Made by a program: the position numbers and the translations under genes
In this document: positions 1-8,945 of the stretch, piece after piece
Layout of the letters: every line of letters begins with the position of its first letter
Numbering within the stretch: the stretch's first letter is position 1
Notes under the pieces: generated by a model
Told to the model about the DNA's origin: nothing
Databases searched by the model: none
The model's input: the letters and a program-made list of their open reading frames with translations, nothing else
Assembly: GCA_963798865.1 (NCBI GenBank)
Contig: CAWCVZ010000009.1
Coordinates: 434,001 to 498,000, forward strand
Length of the DNA stretch: 64,000 nt
DNA from: RBG-16-34-14 sp963798865
GTDB lineage: Bacteria > Bacteroidota > Ignavibacteria > Ignavibacteriales > Ignavibacteriaceae
Reading direction: 5' to 3'

Positions 1-1
1 A

Positions 2-1240
2 GGAGATCCGGATCGGACGACAGGTTTTTTGCATTCAACACAAATTCCGGGCTATACATTATTACATGCTGATAAATCTGCTTTTGATAGAAGTGATGAT
101 TTGATGCAACCTTATGCAATGCCTCACGCAACAATTCTTGGTGATCTTTGGGGTAGAAGAGATGTTGGTTTGAGATTAACTTATCGAGGTGAGGATGGAA
201 GAGGAAAATTTCCACTTGATGCTATTACAGAGGGCTTTTCTTTAGTTCCGCAAAAAGGTCCCATGAGATTTATAACTGCCGGGCCATATGAATTAACAAA
301 AAATTCTGCTGAAGGCAGATACGATGAGATAACTTTGGTTTATGCAGTCGGGGTTGGCGGAATGAGTTACGAAGCCGCTGATTCAATCGGCAGGAAATGG
401 ATGAACGGAGAAATATCAGATTCTTTAAAAAAAGAATTAGTTATGCAAGGGAAAGATTCTCTTTGGAAAGTTATGGATAGAGCTAATTGGACCTGGGATA
501 GAATTAGCAGAGGTTTATCAATTCCCGCATCTCCACCACCTCCGGATATTGAAGTTACTTCCGGACCAAACATAATATCAGTAAGTTGGAGCTATCCAAC
601 TTCTTCATACTATAATGATGCAATAACTGGTGTTGATGATTGGTATGCCTGGAGAGTTTACAAAAAACAAGGTGCGTTTTATGTGAATGATCCTCTCGAT
701 CAGAAAAGCGGATCAAAGTGGGAACTTGTTTATGAAACGACTGACCGGAACCGGAGATCATATATTGACAGCAATGTGGTTAGGGGTCTTGATTATTATT
801 ATGCGGTTACAGCAGTTGATAATGGCAGTCAGAATACAGATGGAATATTTCCAGGACAAAAACTGGAGAGTTCAAGATTTGTAAACAGATCCCAACTTCC
901 AGCAGTTCCATTTAAGCCGGGGCTTTCAGTTTCCGATCAGGTAAGAGTTGTTCCAAATCCAGCAACGGTTGCTCAGGGAAGCGCCTTATCGTACGGGCAC
1001 GGAGATAAAATTTCTTTCTTTAATCTCCCGTATAAATGTACTCTCAGCATTTTTACTGAAACCGGAGATCTTGTTTCAAAAATAGTGCATGAAGGAAATG
1101 CCGACGAAGAATGGGATCAGAGGACAGATAGCAATCAGTATGTTACCAGCGGAATTTACATCCTGGCTATTACCGAAGCTAAAGCTCTCGATGGAACTGC
1201 CCTTGATAATCAGTTTGTTAAATTTGTTTTAGTGCGATAA
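2..1240 (+). CDS. C-terminal part of a large secreted protein with fibronectin-like region and FlgD-like tail (5' partial)
   Basis: The reading frame is open to the left window edge, so this is the 3' end of a longer gene; the TTG at 29 is not a convincing start. A region near codons 185-300 has the look of an FN3-type domain (a VSWSYP strand, later YYYAVTAVDNGS). The last ~90 residues (VVPNPATVAQ, then CTLSIFTETGDLV, ending SGIYILAITEA...FVKFVLVR) form a FlgD/T9SS-like Ig tail. That tail closely parallels the end of the 1164-aa protein at 8946-12440, so the two are paralogues. The stop is 9 bp before a PorV-like barrel gene, the same order as in the second copy. The natural substrate is unknown; surface export through T9SS is inferred. 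Confidence 0.75.
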   Translation, partial: GDPDRTTGFLHSTQIPGYTLLHADKSAFDRSDDLMQPYAMPHATILGDLWGRRDVGLRLTYRGEDGRGKFPLDAITEGFSLVPQKGPMRFITAGPYELTKNSAEGRYDEITLVYAVGVGGMSYEAADSIGRKWMNGEISDSLKKELVMQGKDSLWKVMDRANWTWDRISRGLSIPASPPPPDIEVTSGPNIISVSWSYPTSSYYNDAITGVDDWYAWRVYKKQGAFYVNDPLDQKSGSKWELVYETTDRNRRSYIDSNVVRGLDYYYAVTAVDNGSQNTDGIFPGQKLESSRFVNRSQLPAVPFKPGLSVSDQVRVVPNPATVAQGSALSYGHGDKISFFNLPYKCTLSIFTETGDLVSKIVHEGNADEEWDQRTDSNQYVTSGIYILAITEAKALDGTALDNQFVKFVLVR

Positions 1241-1249
1241 GGAGATTGT

Positions 1250-2275
1250 ATGAATAATATTTTTAATAAGTTTCTAAGTACGGAAATGAAATACGGAATT
1301 CTTATAACAATTCTTCTTTCACTTTCTCAATTAAATTTTGCGCAGATTGAAAAGAAAGCACAAACCGGTTTCAGGTTTCTGGAAAATCCTGTTTCAGCAG
1401 AAGTTGTTGGCAGAGGTACAATTGGTGTGGTAAATACTTTCAGCTCCAATGCTATTTTCTGGAATCCCTCATTGCTTGCTTTTTCAAGCACTGATTACAA
1501 TATAAGTATTAATCATACAAAAGGAATTGCAGATATTAATTATAATGCTGTAGCCGCATCTATTAATCTTTTTGATTTTGGTGTTATAGGTTTCAGTCTG
1601 CTCTCAATGGATTATGGAACTTTTAATTCTACCGTAAGATTAGGAGAGAATGGTTATATAGATATGGGAACATTTTCACCAACAGCAATTGCAGTTGGTA
1701 CAGCTTTTTCTCAAAAAATAAGCGATCACTTTTCTTATGGAGTTCATTTAAAATATGCCCGGCAAAATCTTGGTGAAGCTTTTGTAATTCCCCGCGGTGA
1801 TTCAGTTCTTAGTAAAAAAGAATATGAACTTGATGTTTTTGCTCTTGATGTTGGAGCTTATTATGATTTTCTTGTAAGCGGGATAAAATTTGGAGCAACT
1901 CTCCAAAATATTTCCAAGGAATTAAAATATGAAACTCAACAATTTCCTTTACCCTTTGCTATTAGTTTTGGTGCAGCTATTGAACCGCTTGAATTATTTT
2001 ACGGAAAAAATCCTTTGCACACTTTAATAATAAGTTTTGAGTCGAGACATCCGAGGGACTTTGGTGAAAAAGTTAAATTTGGTGCTGAGTATCATTTCTC
2101 TGATTTCTTTATTGCGCGCCTGGGGTATGTAACAAATTATGATGAACGAAGCTGGACCGCGGGCGTTGGCTTTAAACAACAAATCTCTGATTTCCCGATA
2201 AGCATTGATTATGCTTTTCAGCCGTTTGGTATTCTGGGAGATGTACATTATATATCTTTGGGAATTGGATATTAA
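1250..2275 (+). CDS. PorV/PorQ-like outer-membrane beta-barrel protein
   Basis: The 341-aa product has an N-terminal signal sequence ending near LNFAQ, then GFRFLENPVSAEVVGRGTIG and NAIFWNPS. These are typical opening motifs of the PorV/PorQ (UPF0164-like) barrels. Alternating aromatic strands follow, and the protein ends DYAFQPFGILGDVHYISLGIGY, a typical last barrel strand. A GGAG box 6 bp before the ATG fixes the start. It lies 9 bp downstream of a large surface protein and is probably co-transcribed with it. In known T9SS, PorV shuttles cargo to the sortase; a similar role for the upstream protein is inferred. A close paralogue lies at 12453-13466. Confidence 0.8.
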   Translation: MNNIFNKFLSTEMKYGILITILLSLSQLNFAQIEKKAQTGFRFLENPVSAEVVGRGTIGVVNTFSSNAIFWNPSLLAFSSTDYNISINHTKGIADINYNAVAASINLFDFGVIGFSLLSMDYGTFNSTVRLGENGYIDMGTFSPTAIAVGTAFSQKISDHFSYGVHLKYARQNLGEAFVIPRGDSVLSKKEYELDVFALDVGAYYDFLVSGIKFGATLQNISKELKYETQQFPLPFAISFGAAIEPLELFYGKNPLHTLIISFESRHPRDFGEKVKFGAEYHFSDFFIARLGYVTNYDERSWTAGVGFKQQISDFPISIDYAFQPFGILGDVHYISLGIGY

Positions 2276-2282
2276 TTGCATG

Positions 2283-2333
2283 TTAAAAGATTGAATGAAT
2301 TGAAAGAACAATTTTAACAATTCAACAATGAAT
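2283..2333. repeat. Low-complexity intergenic filler with imperfect inverted repeat
   Basis: The gap between the barrel gene and the cellulase gene holds ATTGAATGAATTG (2290-2302) and an imperfect inverse, CAATTCAACAAT (2318-2329). Farther on there is a short AATGACCAATGAC theme. Similar word-based filler recurs at 63872-63931. No terminator T-tract is visible. Confidence 0.4.
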
Positions 2334-2380
2334 AACTATTAAATAACAACTTTATGACTATTACCGCTAACAAATGACCA

Positions 2381-4159
2381 ATGACTAATTCATTTAAGCT
2401 AATCTATTTTATTCTCCTTTCTATTACTTTTCCATTATTTTCACAGACTTCCTGGATAAGAATAAACCAGTTAGGTTATCTTGAACAATCAATTAAAGTT
2501 GCTGTTTTGATAAGTAAAGATGATCTGGATATAAAATATTTTGAGATTTATAATTCTGAAACCGGAAAATCTGTTTACAAAAGCAGTAATGTAAAATCAT
2601 TTGGAAAGTATGGGAATTTTGAAACGTCTTATAGATTAAATTTTTCCGACTTTGAAAAAATAGGAACATTTTATATCAAGGCTGGAGAATTCAAATCTCC
2701 TGATTTTAGAATTTCAAATGATGTTTATAATGGTACTGCTGATTTCCTTTTAAATTATATGAGGCAGCAGAGATGCGGCTATAACCCTTTTCTAAAAGAT
2801 TCCTGCCACACACATGATGGTTTTATTGTTGATCATCCAACCTTAACAGGAAAACATATTGATGTAACAGGAGGTTGGCATGATGCAAGTGATTATCTTC
2901 AGTATGTTACCACATCTGCAACTGCAACATACCAGATGCTTTTTGCATATAGTAAAAATCCCGAAGCTTTTGGCGATAAATATGATGCAAATGGAGATAA
3001 AGGTTCAAACGGGATTCCTGATATTCTTGATGAAGCAAAATGGGGTTTAGACTGGCTTGTTAAAATGAATCCGGACAGCGGGTTTATGTTTAATCAAATA
3101 GCTGATGACCGCGACCACCAGGGTTTTAAACTGCCAACATTGGATTCAATCGATTATGGAAAAGGTTTGGAACGGCCGGTTTATTTTATTACCGGGAAAC
3201 AGCAGGGTATCTGCAAATATAAAAACAGAACAACAGGAGTTTCTTCAACAGCTGCCAAATATGCTTCCTCATTTGCTCTCGGATATGAATTTTTGAGGAA
3301 GTTTTATCCGGAATTTTGTGAACTAATAATAAAAAAAGCGACCGATGCTTATGAATTTGCTCAAAGTGATTTAGGAGTATGTCAAACAGCTTCCTGTGTA
3401 TCACCATATTTTTATGAAGAGGATAATTATGTTGATGACATGGAACTGGCTTCAATTCAACTTTTTAAAATTTTAAATGATTCATCTTATCTCCATCAAG
3501 CTGTTGAATGGGGAAAAGTTGAACCCTTCACTCCGTGGATGGGTGCAGATACTGCAAGACATTACCAATGGTACCCATTTACGAATCTAGGTCATTACCT
3601 GATTTCGACCTCTGAGAATGAATCTGATTCAAAAAGATTTAAAAATTATTACAGAACCGGGATTGAAAATGTTTATAACAGAGGTAAGGATAATGCTTTC
3701 TTAAATGGCATACCATTTATCTGGTGTTCAAATAATCTTGTTGCTGCAATCCTTACCCAGATGCGTCTTTATAATGAATTAACTGGTGATGAAAAATATC
3801 TTGAAATGGAGGCGTCATTACGCGATTGGCTTTTTGGTTGTAACCCATGGGGTACAAGCATGATTATGGGTTTACCTGAAGATGGAGATTACCCTGAGGA
3901 TCCACATTCTGCATTTACAGCAATTTATAATTATAAAATTGATGGCGGTTTGGTTGATGGACCGGTGTATTCTTCTATCTATAATAGTTTAATTGGGATT
4001 AAACTTTTTCAGGGCGATGAATATAGTGACTGCCAGCCTGGCAATATAGTTTACCATGATGACTATGGTGATTATTCTACTAACGAACCTACTATGGATG
4101 GGACTGCATCTCTCACTTTCTATCTCTCTGCAATGCAAAGTTTAGGGAAAAATAAATAA
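2381..4159 (+). CDS. Glycoside hydrolase family 9 endoglucanase with N-terminal Ig-like domain
   Basis: The 592-aa protein has a signal peptide (about 1-22, ending FPLFSQ), a CelD-type N-terminal Ig-like domain (about 23-110, opening with RINQLGY) and a GH9 (alpha/alpha)6 catalytic domain to the C-terminus. The family catalytic Asp pair is in GGWHDASD (D168, D171) and the acid Glu in TNEPTMDGTA (E569). A typical NPWGTSMIMG substrate-cleft motif is also present. It should hydrolyse beta-1,4-glucans such as cellulose outside the inner membrane. There is no T9SS sorting tail, so periplasmic location or another export route is possible. No clear Shine-Dalgarno precedes the ATG; this start gives the signal peptide directly. 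Confidence 0.92.
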   Translation: MTNSFKLIYFILLSITFPLFSQTSWIRINQLGYLEQSIKVAVLISKDDLDIKYFEIYNSETGKSVYKSSNVKSFGKYGNFETSYRLNFSDFEKIGTFYIKAGEFKSPDFRISNDVYNGTADFLLNYMRQQRCGYNPFLKDSCHTHDGFIVDHPTLTGKHIDVTGGWHDASDYLQYVTTSATATYQMLFAYSKNPEAFGDKYDANGDKGSNGIPDILDEAKWGLDWLVKMNPDSGFMFNQIADDRDHQGFKLPTLDSIDYGKGLERPVYFITGKQQGICKYKNRTTGVSSTAAKYASSFALGYEFLRKFYPEFCELIIKKATDAYEFAQSDLGVCQTASCVSPYFYEEDNYVDDMELASIQLFKILNDSSYLHQAVEWGKVEPFTPWMGADTARHYQWYPFTNLGHYLISTSENESDSKRFKNYYRTGIENVYNRGKDNAFLNGIPFIWCSNNLVAAILTQMRLYNELTGDEKYLEMEASLRDWLFGCNPWGTSMIMGLPEDGDYPEDPHSAFTAIYNYKIDGGLVDGPVYSSIYNSLIGIKLFQGDEYSDCQPGNIVYHDDYGDYSTNEPTMDGTASLTFYLSAMQSLGKNK

Positions 4160-4168
4160 ATTTTCGCA

Positions 4169-4187
4169 TCCCGGATAATTATCGGGA
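4169..4187. terminator. Hairpin after GH9 gene
   Basis: TCCCGGATAATTATCGGGA folds as a near-perfect stem just after the GH9 stop. There is no clean T-run, so it could be a weak terminator or a dispersed palindromic element. The core resembles the stem after the tRNA gene at 50258-50272. Confidence 0.4.
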
Positions 4188-4326
4188 CAAATTATGATTT
4201 TTAAATTAGATTTCTTTTTTTAGAAAATTCACTTAATAAATAAATTAGTATTGCAAAAACAATAAATAAAAATTAACTTGTAACAGTTTTTAACTGGCAT
4301 TATTCACAATAAAAGTCGGAGGAGCT

Positions 4327-5967
4327 ATGAGAAAACTTCTTACCTTATTTCTTTTTTTACCTTTAGTAATAACCTTAAATGCTCAGGATATATTTACACG
4401 TGTCTCTACGATTCACACTCTTGATTATGAACCCGGCGGCGGGGGATTTGGTGGCTTTGTTGCAGGTGTTGATTGGGATGGGGATGGTTTGCCTGAAATT
4501 TATGCTTGTAATGCAAATTATATTGATAGAGATGGTGAATTAGTTCCTAAAATCTGGAAGTTTGAATGGAATGAAGCTACTGCTACATGGGATTCGGTTT
4601 GGGGTGCTATTCCTGGTATCCCATTGCAGAATACCTGGATTGGATTTACCTGGGGTGATTTAGATAATGATGGAAAACCTGAAATTATCTGGAGCCCTTC
4701 CAATTTTACTGATGCCACAACAAATCCTAATCCATGGCGTGTTTTAGTTTATGAAGTTGTTGGTGATGGCAGTGATAACTTAGGGGTTGACGATGGTTTT
4801 GGAAGTTTCTTGCCGAATGCTACAACTACAATTGTAACTGATGATAATTATAATTTAAGACCAATTAGTTTAAAAGTCGTAGATATTGATGGTGATGGAA
4901 CAAAGGAATTACTTTTTGCAGATCAAGCTGTAGATTGGCATTTTGGTGTTCTTTCTGTTGACGATATTCCTGATAATGGCGGTGGAACTGAAACATGGAC
5001 AGTTGAGGCAAATGGACTTGGAAATCCAACCTTTACCGGCACACTAAATATGTGGGATCTTGCAGTTGTTGGTAATGTATTTTATATCTTCGCCCAGGAT
5101 GGATTGGTATATCCTATTAAATATGATGCAGGAAACTATACAGTTTTAAGTCCTCAAAGTGGTGTTGGCAATGGTTCCTTTAAAGGTACGGCCACTTATG
5201 ATCTTGATAATGATGGGACTGACGAAATTATAGAAGGAAGTTGGTTTACAGGTGGTAAAGTATATGTCCTCAAACAGGATGCAGATACTCTGCAAACATT
5301 TGAAGTTGCAGATTTATCAACACTTGGTGCAACCAGGCTTAATGGTGCTGCTGTTGGCGATCTCGATGCTGATGGTAAACCTGATTTTGTTTTTGGAACA
5401 AGACCACCTGCTACACCGAACAATGCAGTTTATCGTGTTGAGTTTCAGGGTGGTGACTATACAAATCCATCAAACTATGAATCTTCAATTATTGACTCCT
5501 TTTTGGTGCCTGCACCAAATGCAACCGGTGGACAGCTTGATGTTGTTGCTATTGCAAATATAGATGGTGATGATGCTGATGAAGTCATTTATACCCAGGG
5601 ATATACAAGAAGTGTATCAAATGATACTACCGCCGATGCGGCTATTCTTGATATACAGCATACACCGGTTAGTGTAGAACTTGCTGATAATAATATTCCT
5701 AATCAGTATTATCTTGATCAGAATTTCCCGAATCCTTTTAACCCATCAACTACTATTAAATTTGGTTTAACTTCTGAGATGACAGTTGAACTGAAAGTAT
5801 TTGATGCCTTAGGACAGGAAGTTCTTACTTTAATTGATGGACAATCAATGAAAGCCGGTTCTTATAATGTAAGATTTAATGCTTCCGGTTTGGCAAGTGG
5901 GACTTATATTTATAGGTTGAAAGCCGGGGATTATGTTTCATCGAAGAAAATGATATTGCTAAAGTGA
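4327..5967 (+). CDS. FG-GAP/VCBS repeat protein with T9SS type A sorting domain
   Basis: The 546-aa secreted protein has a signal peptide ending near LNAQ. It carries several FG-GAP-like Asp-rich motifs (GVDWDGDGLPEI, GDLDNDGKPEI, VDIDGDGTKEL, YDLDNDGTDEI, GDLDADGKPDF), which suggests a calcium-stabilised beta-propeller. The last ~80 residues form a canonical sorting domain: NFPNPFNPSTTIKF, then KVFDALGQEV, and a GTYIYRLKAGDYVSSKKMILLK end. A strong GGAGGAG box before the ATG fixes the start. T9SS export to the cell surface is well supported by the family; ligand and function are unknown. Confidence 0.9.
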   Translation: MRKLLTLFLFLPLVITLNAQDIFTRVSTIHTLDYEPGGGGFGGFVAGVDWDGDGLPEIYACNANYIDRDGELVPKIWKFEWNEATATWDSVWGAIPGIPLQNTWIGFTWGDLDNDGKPEIIWSPSNFTDATTNPNPWRVLVYEVVGDGSDNLGVDDGFGSFLPNATTTIVTDDNYNLRPISLKVVDIDGDGTKELLFADQAVDWHFGVLSVDDIPDNGGGTETWTVEANGLGNPTFTGTLNMWDLAVVGNVFYIFAQDGLVYPIKYDAGNYTVLSPQSGVGNGSFKGTATYDLDNDGTDEIIEGSWFTGGKVYVLKQDADTLQTFEVADLSTLGATRLNGAAVGDLDADGKPDFVFGTRPPATPNNAVYRVEFQGGDYTNPSNYESSIIDSFLVPAPNATGGQLDVVAIANIDGDDADEVIYTQGYTRSVSNDTTADAAILDIQHTPVSVELADNNIPNQYYLDQNFPNPFNPSTTIKFGLTSEMTVELKVFDALGQEVLTLIDGQSMKAGSYNVRFNASGLASGTYIYRLKAGDYVSSKKMILLK

Positions 5968-5973
5968 TTAAGT

Positions 5974-6000
5974 ATGAAGTTCTTTTGTAGAGAACTTCAT
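5974..6000. terminator. Hairpin 1 downstream of T9SS protein gene
   Basis: ATGAAGTTCT and AGAACTTCAT form a perfect 10-bp stem with a 7-nt loop starting 6 bp after the stop. There is no long T-tract. Confidence 0.5.
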
Positions 6001-6013
6001 TAAGTAAAATATC

Positions 6014-6041
6014 GCAGCACAGGTTGATTAACCTGTGCTGC
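6014..6041. terminator. Hairpin 2 downstream of T9SS protein gene
   Basis: GCAGCACAGGTT and AACCTGTGCTGC form a perfect 12-bp stem with a GATT loop, second in a tandem pair. It is A-rich rather than T-rich downstream, so it may protect mRNA ends rather than act as a classical intrinsic terminator. Confidence 0.5.
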
Positions 6042-6196
6042 ATTAAATAAAAATTCCAGGAGAAAGATTAAAGATTTTTTCTACAGTTTTAGCGAATGAA
6101 CATTCTAATCCTTTTTAACACCGTCCTCTTTTCTAATTCATTTTTTATCTTTTTCCATCTGTTTAAAAAGCAGCATGGAGAATCAATGAGGTTACA

Positions 6197-6958
6197 ATGA
6201 ACAGAAAATTACTTTTATTTATTTTTTTTCTGATAATAACTTTACCAATAAATATTTTTGCAGGTATTACAGGAAAAATATCCGGGAAAGTTACAGATGC
6301 TCAATCCGGTGAAGCCCTTATAGGAATAAATATTATTATTGATGGAACTACTCAAGGTGCTGCAACAGGACTTGATGGCACCTACATAATCAATAATGTT
6401 GAACCGGGAAATTATAGTATAGTTTTTTCCGGCGTTGGCTATCAGAAAAAAATCATAACAAACGTAACTGTCGCAAGCGATTTCACAACAAGCCTGGATG
6501 TTGAATTATCCACAGAGGCTATTGGACTTGAAACTGTTGTTATCGAAGCAACAAAACCTTTAGTAAGAAAAGATCTGACTTCATCCCATACAACAATAGA
6601 TAACACCCAGATAGAAGCTCTTCCTGTTGAAAACATTGACCAGATATTATCTCTCCAGGCAGGCATTTCAAAAGGAGTTGATGGAGAACTTCATATCCGC
6701 GGTGGAAGATCAAATGAAATTGCATATAACATAAACGGAGCTTCAGCAATTAATCCTTTTGATTTTGGAAGGACAGTCCAGATATCCACAAATGCTATAC
6801 AGGAGTTATCTGTTGTAAGCGGAACTTTCAATGCGGAATATGGAAATGCTCTAAGTGGTGTTGTTAACACAGTAACAAAGGAGGGTGGTAATAAATATAA
6901 AGGCAGTGTTTCTTATTATACGGGTGATTATTTAAGCTCTAATAAGGATATCTTTTAA
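6197..6958 (+). CDS. TonB-dependent receptor, N-terminal fragment (frameshifted)
   Basis: The 253 aa hold a signal peptide (to about residue 22), a carboxypeptidase-regulatory-like domain (ISGKVTDAQSGEALIGINI onward, about 28-110) and a TonB plug domain (IEALPVENIDQILSLQAGI, LHIRGGRSNEIAY, FNAEYGNALSGVVNTVTKEGG). The frame ends at a TAA directly after a TTTT run at 6953-6956. Adding one T continues the protein as IFLNINDINPVNNQVAEGTFGG into the barrel segment that follows. This is therefore the first third of a ~900-aa receptor, not a stand-alone protein. Known relatives import large substrates using TonB energy; the substrate here is unknown. GAGG lies 5 bp before the ATG. Confidence 0.85.
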   Translation: MNRKLLLFIFFLIITLPINIFAGITGKISGKVTDAQSGEALIGINIIIDGTTQGAATGLDGTYIINNVEPGNYSIVFSGVGYQKKIITNVTVASDFTTSLDVELSTEAIGLETVVIEATKPLVRKDLTSSHTTIDNTQIEALPVENIDQILSLQAGISKGVDGELHIRGGRSNEIAYNINGASAINPFDFGRTVQISTNAIQELSVVSGTFNAEYGNALSGVVNTVTKEGGNKYKGSVSYYTGDYLSSNKDIF

Positions 6959-7035
6959 ATATTAATGATATTAACCCGGTTAATAACCAGGTTGCCGAAG
7001 GAACTTTTGGCGGACCAATTCCTTTAACTGATGAT

Positions 7036-8916
7036 GTGCTTACATTTTTCTTATCAGGAAGGTATGATTATAATAAAGGATATTTATATGGGCAGAGAGA
7101 GCATACAATTTATGATTCTGTTTATAGAAATGTTAATGATCCAAATGATATAAGAATAGCACAAACCGGTGATAATTCTTTGGTATCAATGAACCCTTCA
7201 AAAGATTATAACCTTACTGGAAAATTTACTATTAAACCTTTCCAGGCAGTTAAGTTTAATTACGATGTTGTTTATTCTAACTCGGAATGGCAGACTTATA
7301 ATCACGATTACAAATATAATCCCGATGCAAATTATCATCGGTATGAGTGGGGATTAATTAATTCATTTGAATTAAGGCATGCATTAAGCGGCAGTACTTT
7401 TTATTCTTTACTCGGTTCTTATAGCATTTATGATTTTAAAAGATATTTATTTCCGTTATTAGATCAATCAGGAAATGAAGTTGATTTTCGACCCGGAATG
7501 GATTTAAGTATTCTTCATGCTGATCCCCGTTATCAGCCGATTCATAAAGATAATAAAGTCTCCCCATACACCTTTGTTTCGGGTGGAACTCTGGACGGAC
7601 ATTTTTATCAGAGATCAAATACCTATGAAGCTAAATTTGATTTAACAAGCCAGGTAACTAACCAGCATGAAATTAAATTCGGGTTCAGGGGCAAATTCGA
7701 TATTATGGATTTTGAAGAATTCACTGTTCAACGAGATACAACACAATATTTAACTCCCACCATCCTGGGACCTGAAACAAACGCTCACGATCTTTATACA
7801 AAAAAACCGATTCAGTATTCAGGATATATTCAGGATAAAATGGAATTTACAAGTATGATAATTAATGCAGGTTTAAGATTTGATTACTTTGATGCACAGT
7901 CTATTTATGCGCCTGACATTAACACACCAAGAACAAATCTGCAAGATGCTAAAGCAAAGACAATGATAAGTCCCAGAGTAGGAATATCTTTTCCTATTAC
8001 AGATAGAGGCATTATACATTTTTCGTACGGTCATTTTTTCCAGCTTCCTCCATACACATATTTATATACCAACCCCACCTTTGAGAGTTATGGAGGAATA
8101 CCTGTTTATGGTAATGCCGATCTTAAACCTGAAAGAACGGTTACATACGAAATGGGTTTACAGCAGCAGTTATCCGAAACTATTGCCTTCAATGTTACAG
8201 GGTTTTATAAAGATGTAAGGGATTTGCTTGCGCTTCAGAGAATAAGGATTAGCAGCAGTGTTACGTATGATAAATATGTGAATAAAGATTATGGCAACAT
8301 TAAAGGAATAACTTTTTCTTTAACAAAAAGAAAATTGCCGGATGATTTATTTGGTGCCTCACTCGATTATACATTCCAGGTTGCAGAAGGAAATGAAACA
8401 GGAGCGGAAGCATTTTTTCTCGATCTATCTTCAGGAAGACAAAGCGAAAAAGTTCCTATACCTCTTGAATGGGATCAGACGCATTCATTAAATGGCGTTG
8501 TAACTTTTGGCAGCAACAAAAACTGGATTGTAACAATAGTCGGTTCAATAAATACAGGTCTTCCATATACACCTCAACTATTTCAAAGCCAGGTGCTGCT
8601 TGATCCGAACAGTGAACGTAAACCGATCCGTGCAAATGTTGATCTGCTTGTTGAAAAATCATTTGATATATATACAACTATTGTGACTTTATTTATTAAA
8701 GTTTTCAACCTGTTTGATACTCTGAATGAAAATCTTGTTTATGATGATACCGGCAGAGCTACTTATACTCTTCAGGACACAAAAGGCGGACCTGAAGAAA
8801 CAAACAGATTATCAAGAGAAATTTCCGGAGTTCATTCAGCAACAGAATATTTTGTCCGTCCTAACTATTACTCAGCACCACGCGAAGTTAGAGTAGGACT
8901 TTCTTTAGAGTTTTAA
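7036..8916 (+). CDS. TonB-dependent receptor, C-terminal barrel fragment (frameshifted)
   Basis: The 626-aa barrel part belongs to the receptor that starts at 6197. Receptor-like sequence is readable from about 6958, upstream of the first ATG in this frame. It shows typical receptor features: RPGMDLSILH, repeated aromatic strands, YGHFFQLPPYTYLY, NADLKPERTVTYEMGLQQQL, and a C-terminal strand ending REVRVGLSLEF with terminal Phe for barrel insertion. The next gene starts 29 bp later and encodes a giant secreted protein, then a PorV-like barrel, so receptor, cargo and barrel probably form one operon. It has no SusD partner. Confidence 0.85.
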   Translation: MLTFFLSGRYDYNKGYLYGQREHTIYDSVYRNVNDPNDIRIAQTGDNSLVSMNPSKDYNLTGKFTIKPFQAVKFNYDVVYSNSEWQTYNHDYKYNPDANYHRYEWGLINSFELRHALSGSTFYSLLGSYSIYDFKRYLFPLLDQSGNEVDFRPGMDLSILHADPRYQPIHKDNKVSPYTFVSGGTLDGHFYQRSNTYEAKFDLTSQVTNQHEIKFGFRGKFDIMDFEEFTVQRDTTQYLTPTILGPETNAHDLYTKKPIQYSGYIQDKMEFTSMIINAGLRFDYFDAQSIYAPDINTPRTNLQDAKAKTMISPRVGISFPITDRGIIHFSYGHFFQLPPYTYLYTNPTFESYGGIPVYGNADLKPERTVTYEMGLQQQLSETIAFNVTGFYKDVRDLLALQRIRISSSVTYDKYVNKDYGNIKGITFSLTKRKLPDDLFGASLDYTFQVAEGNETGAEAFFLDLSSGRQSEKVPIPLEWDQTHSLNGVVTFGSNKNWIVTIVGSINTGLPYTPQLFQSQVLLDPNSERKPIRANVDLLVEKSFDIYTTIVTLFIKVFNLFDTLNENLVYDDTGRATYTLQDTKGGPEETNRLSREISGVHSATEYFVRPNYYSAPREVRVGLSLEF

Positions 8917-8945
8917 AATTAATTTTGATTTTACGGAGAATTGAA

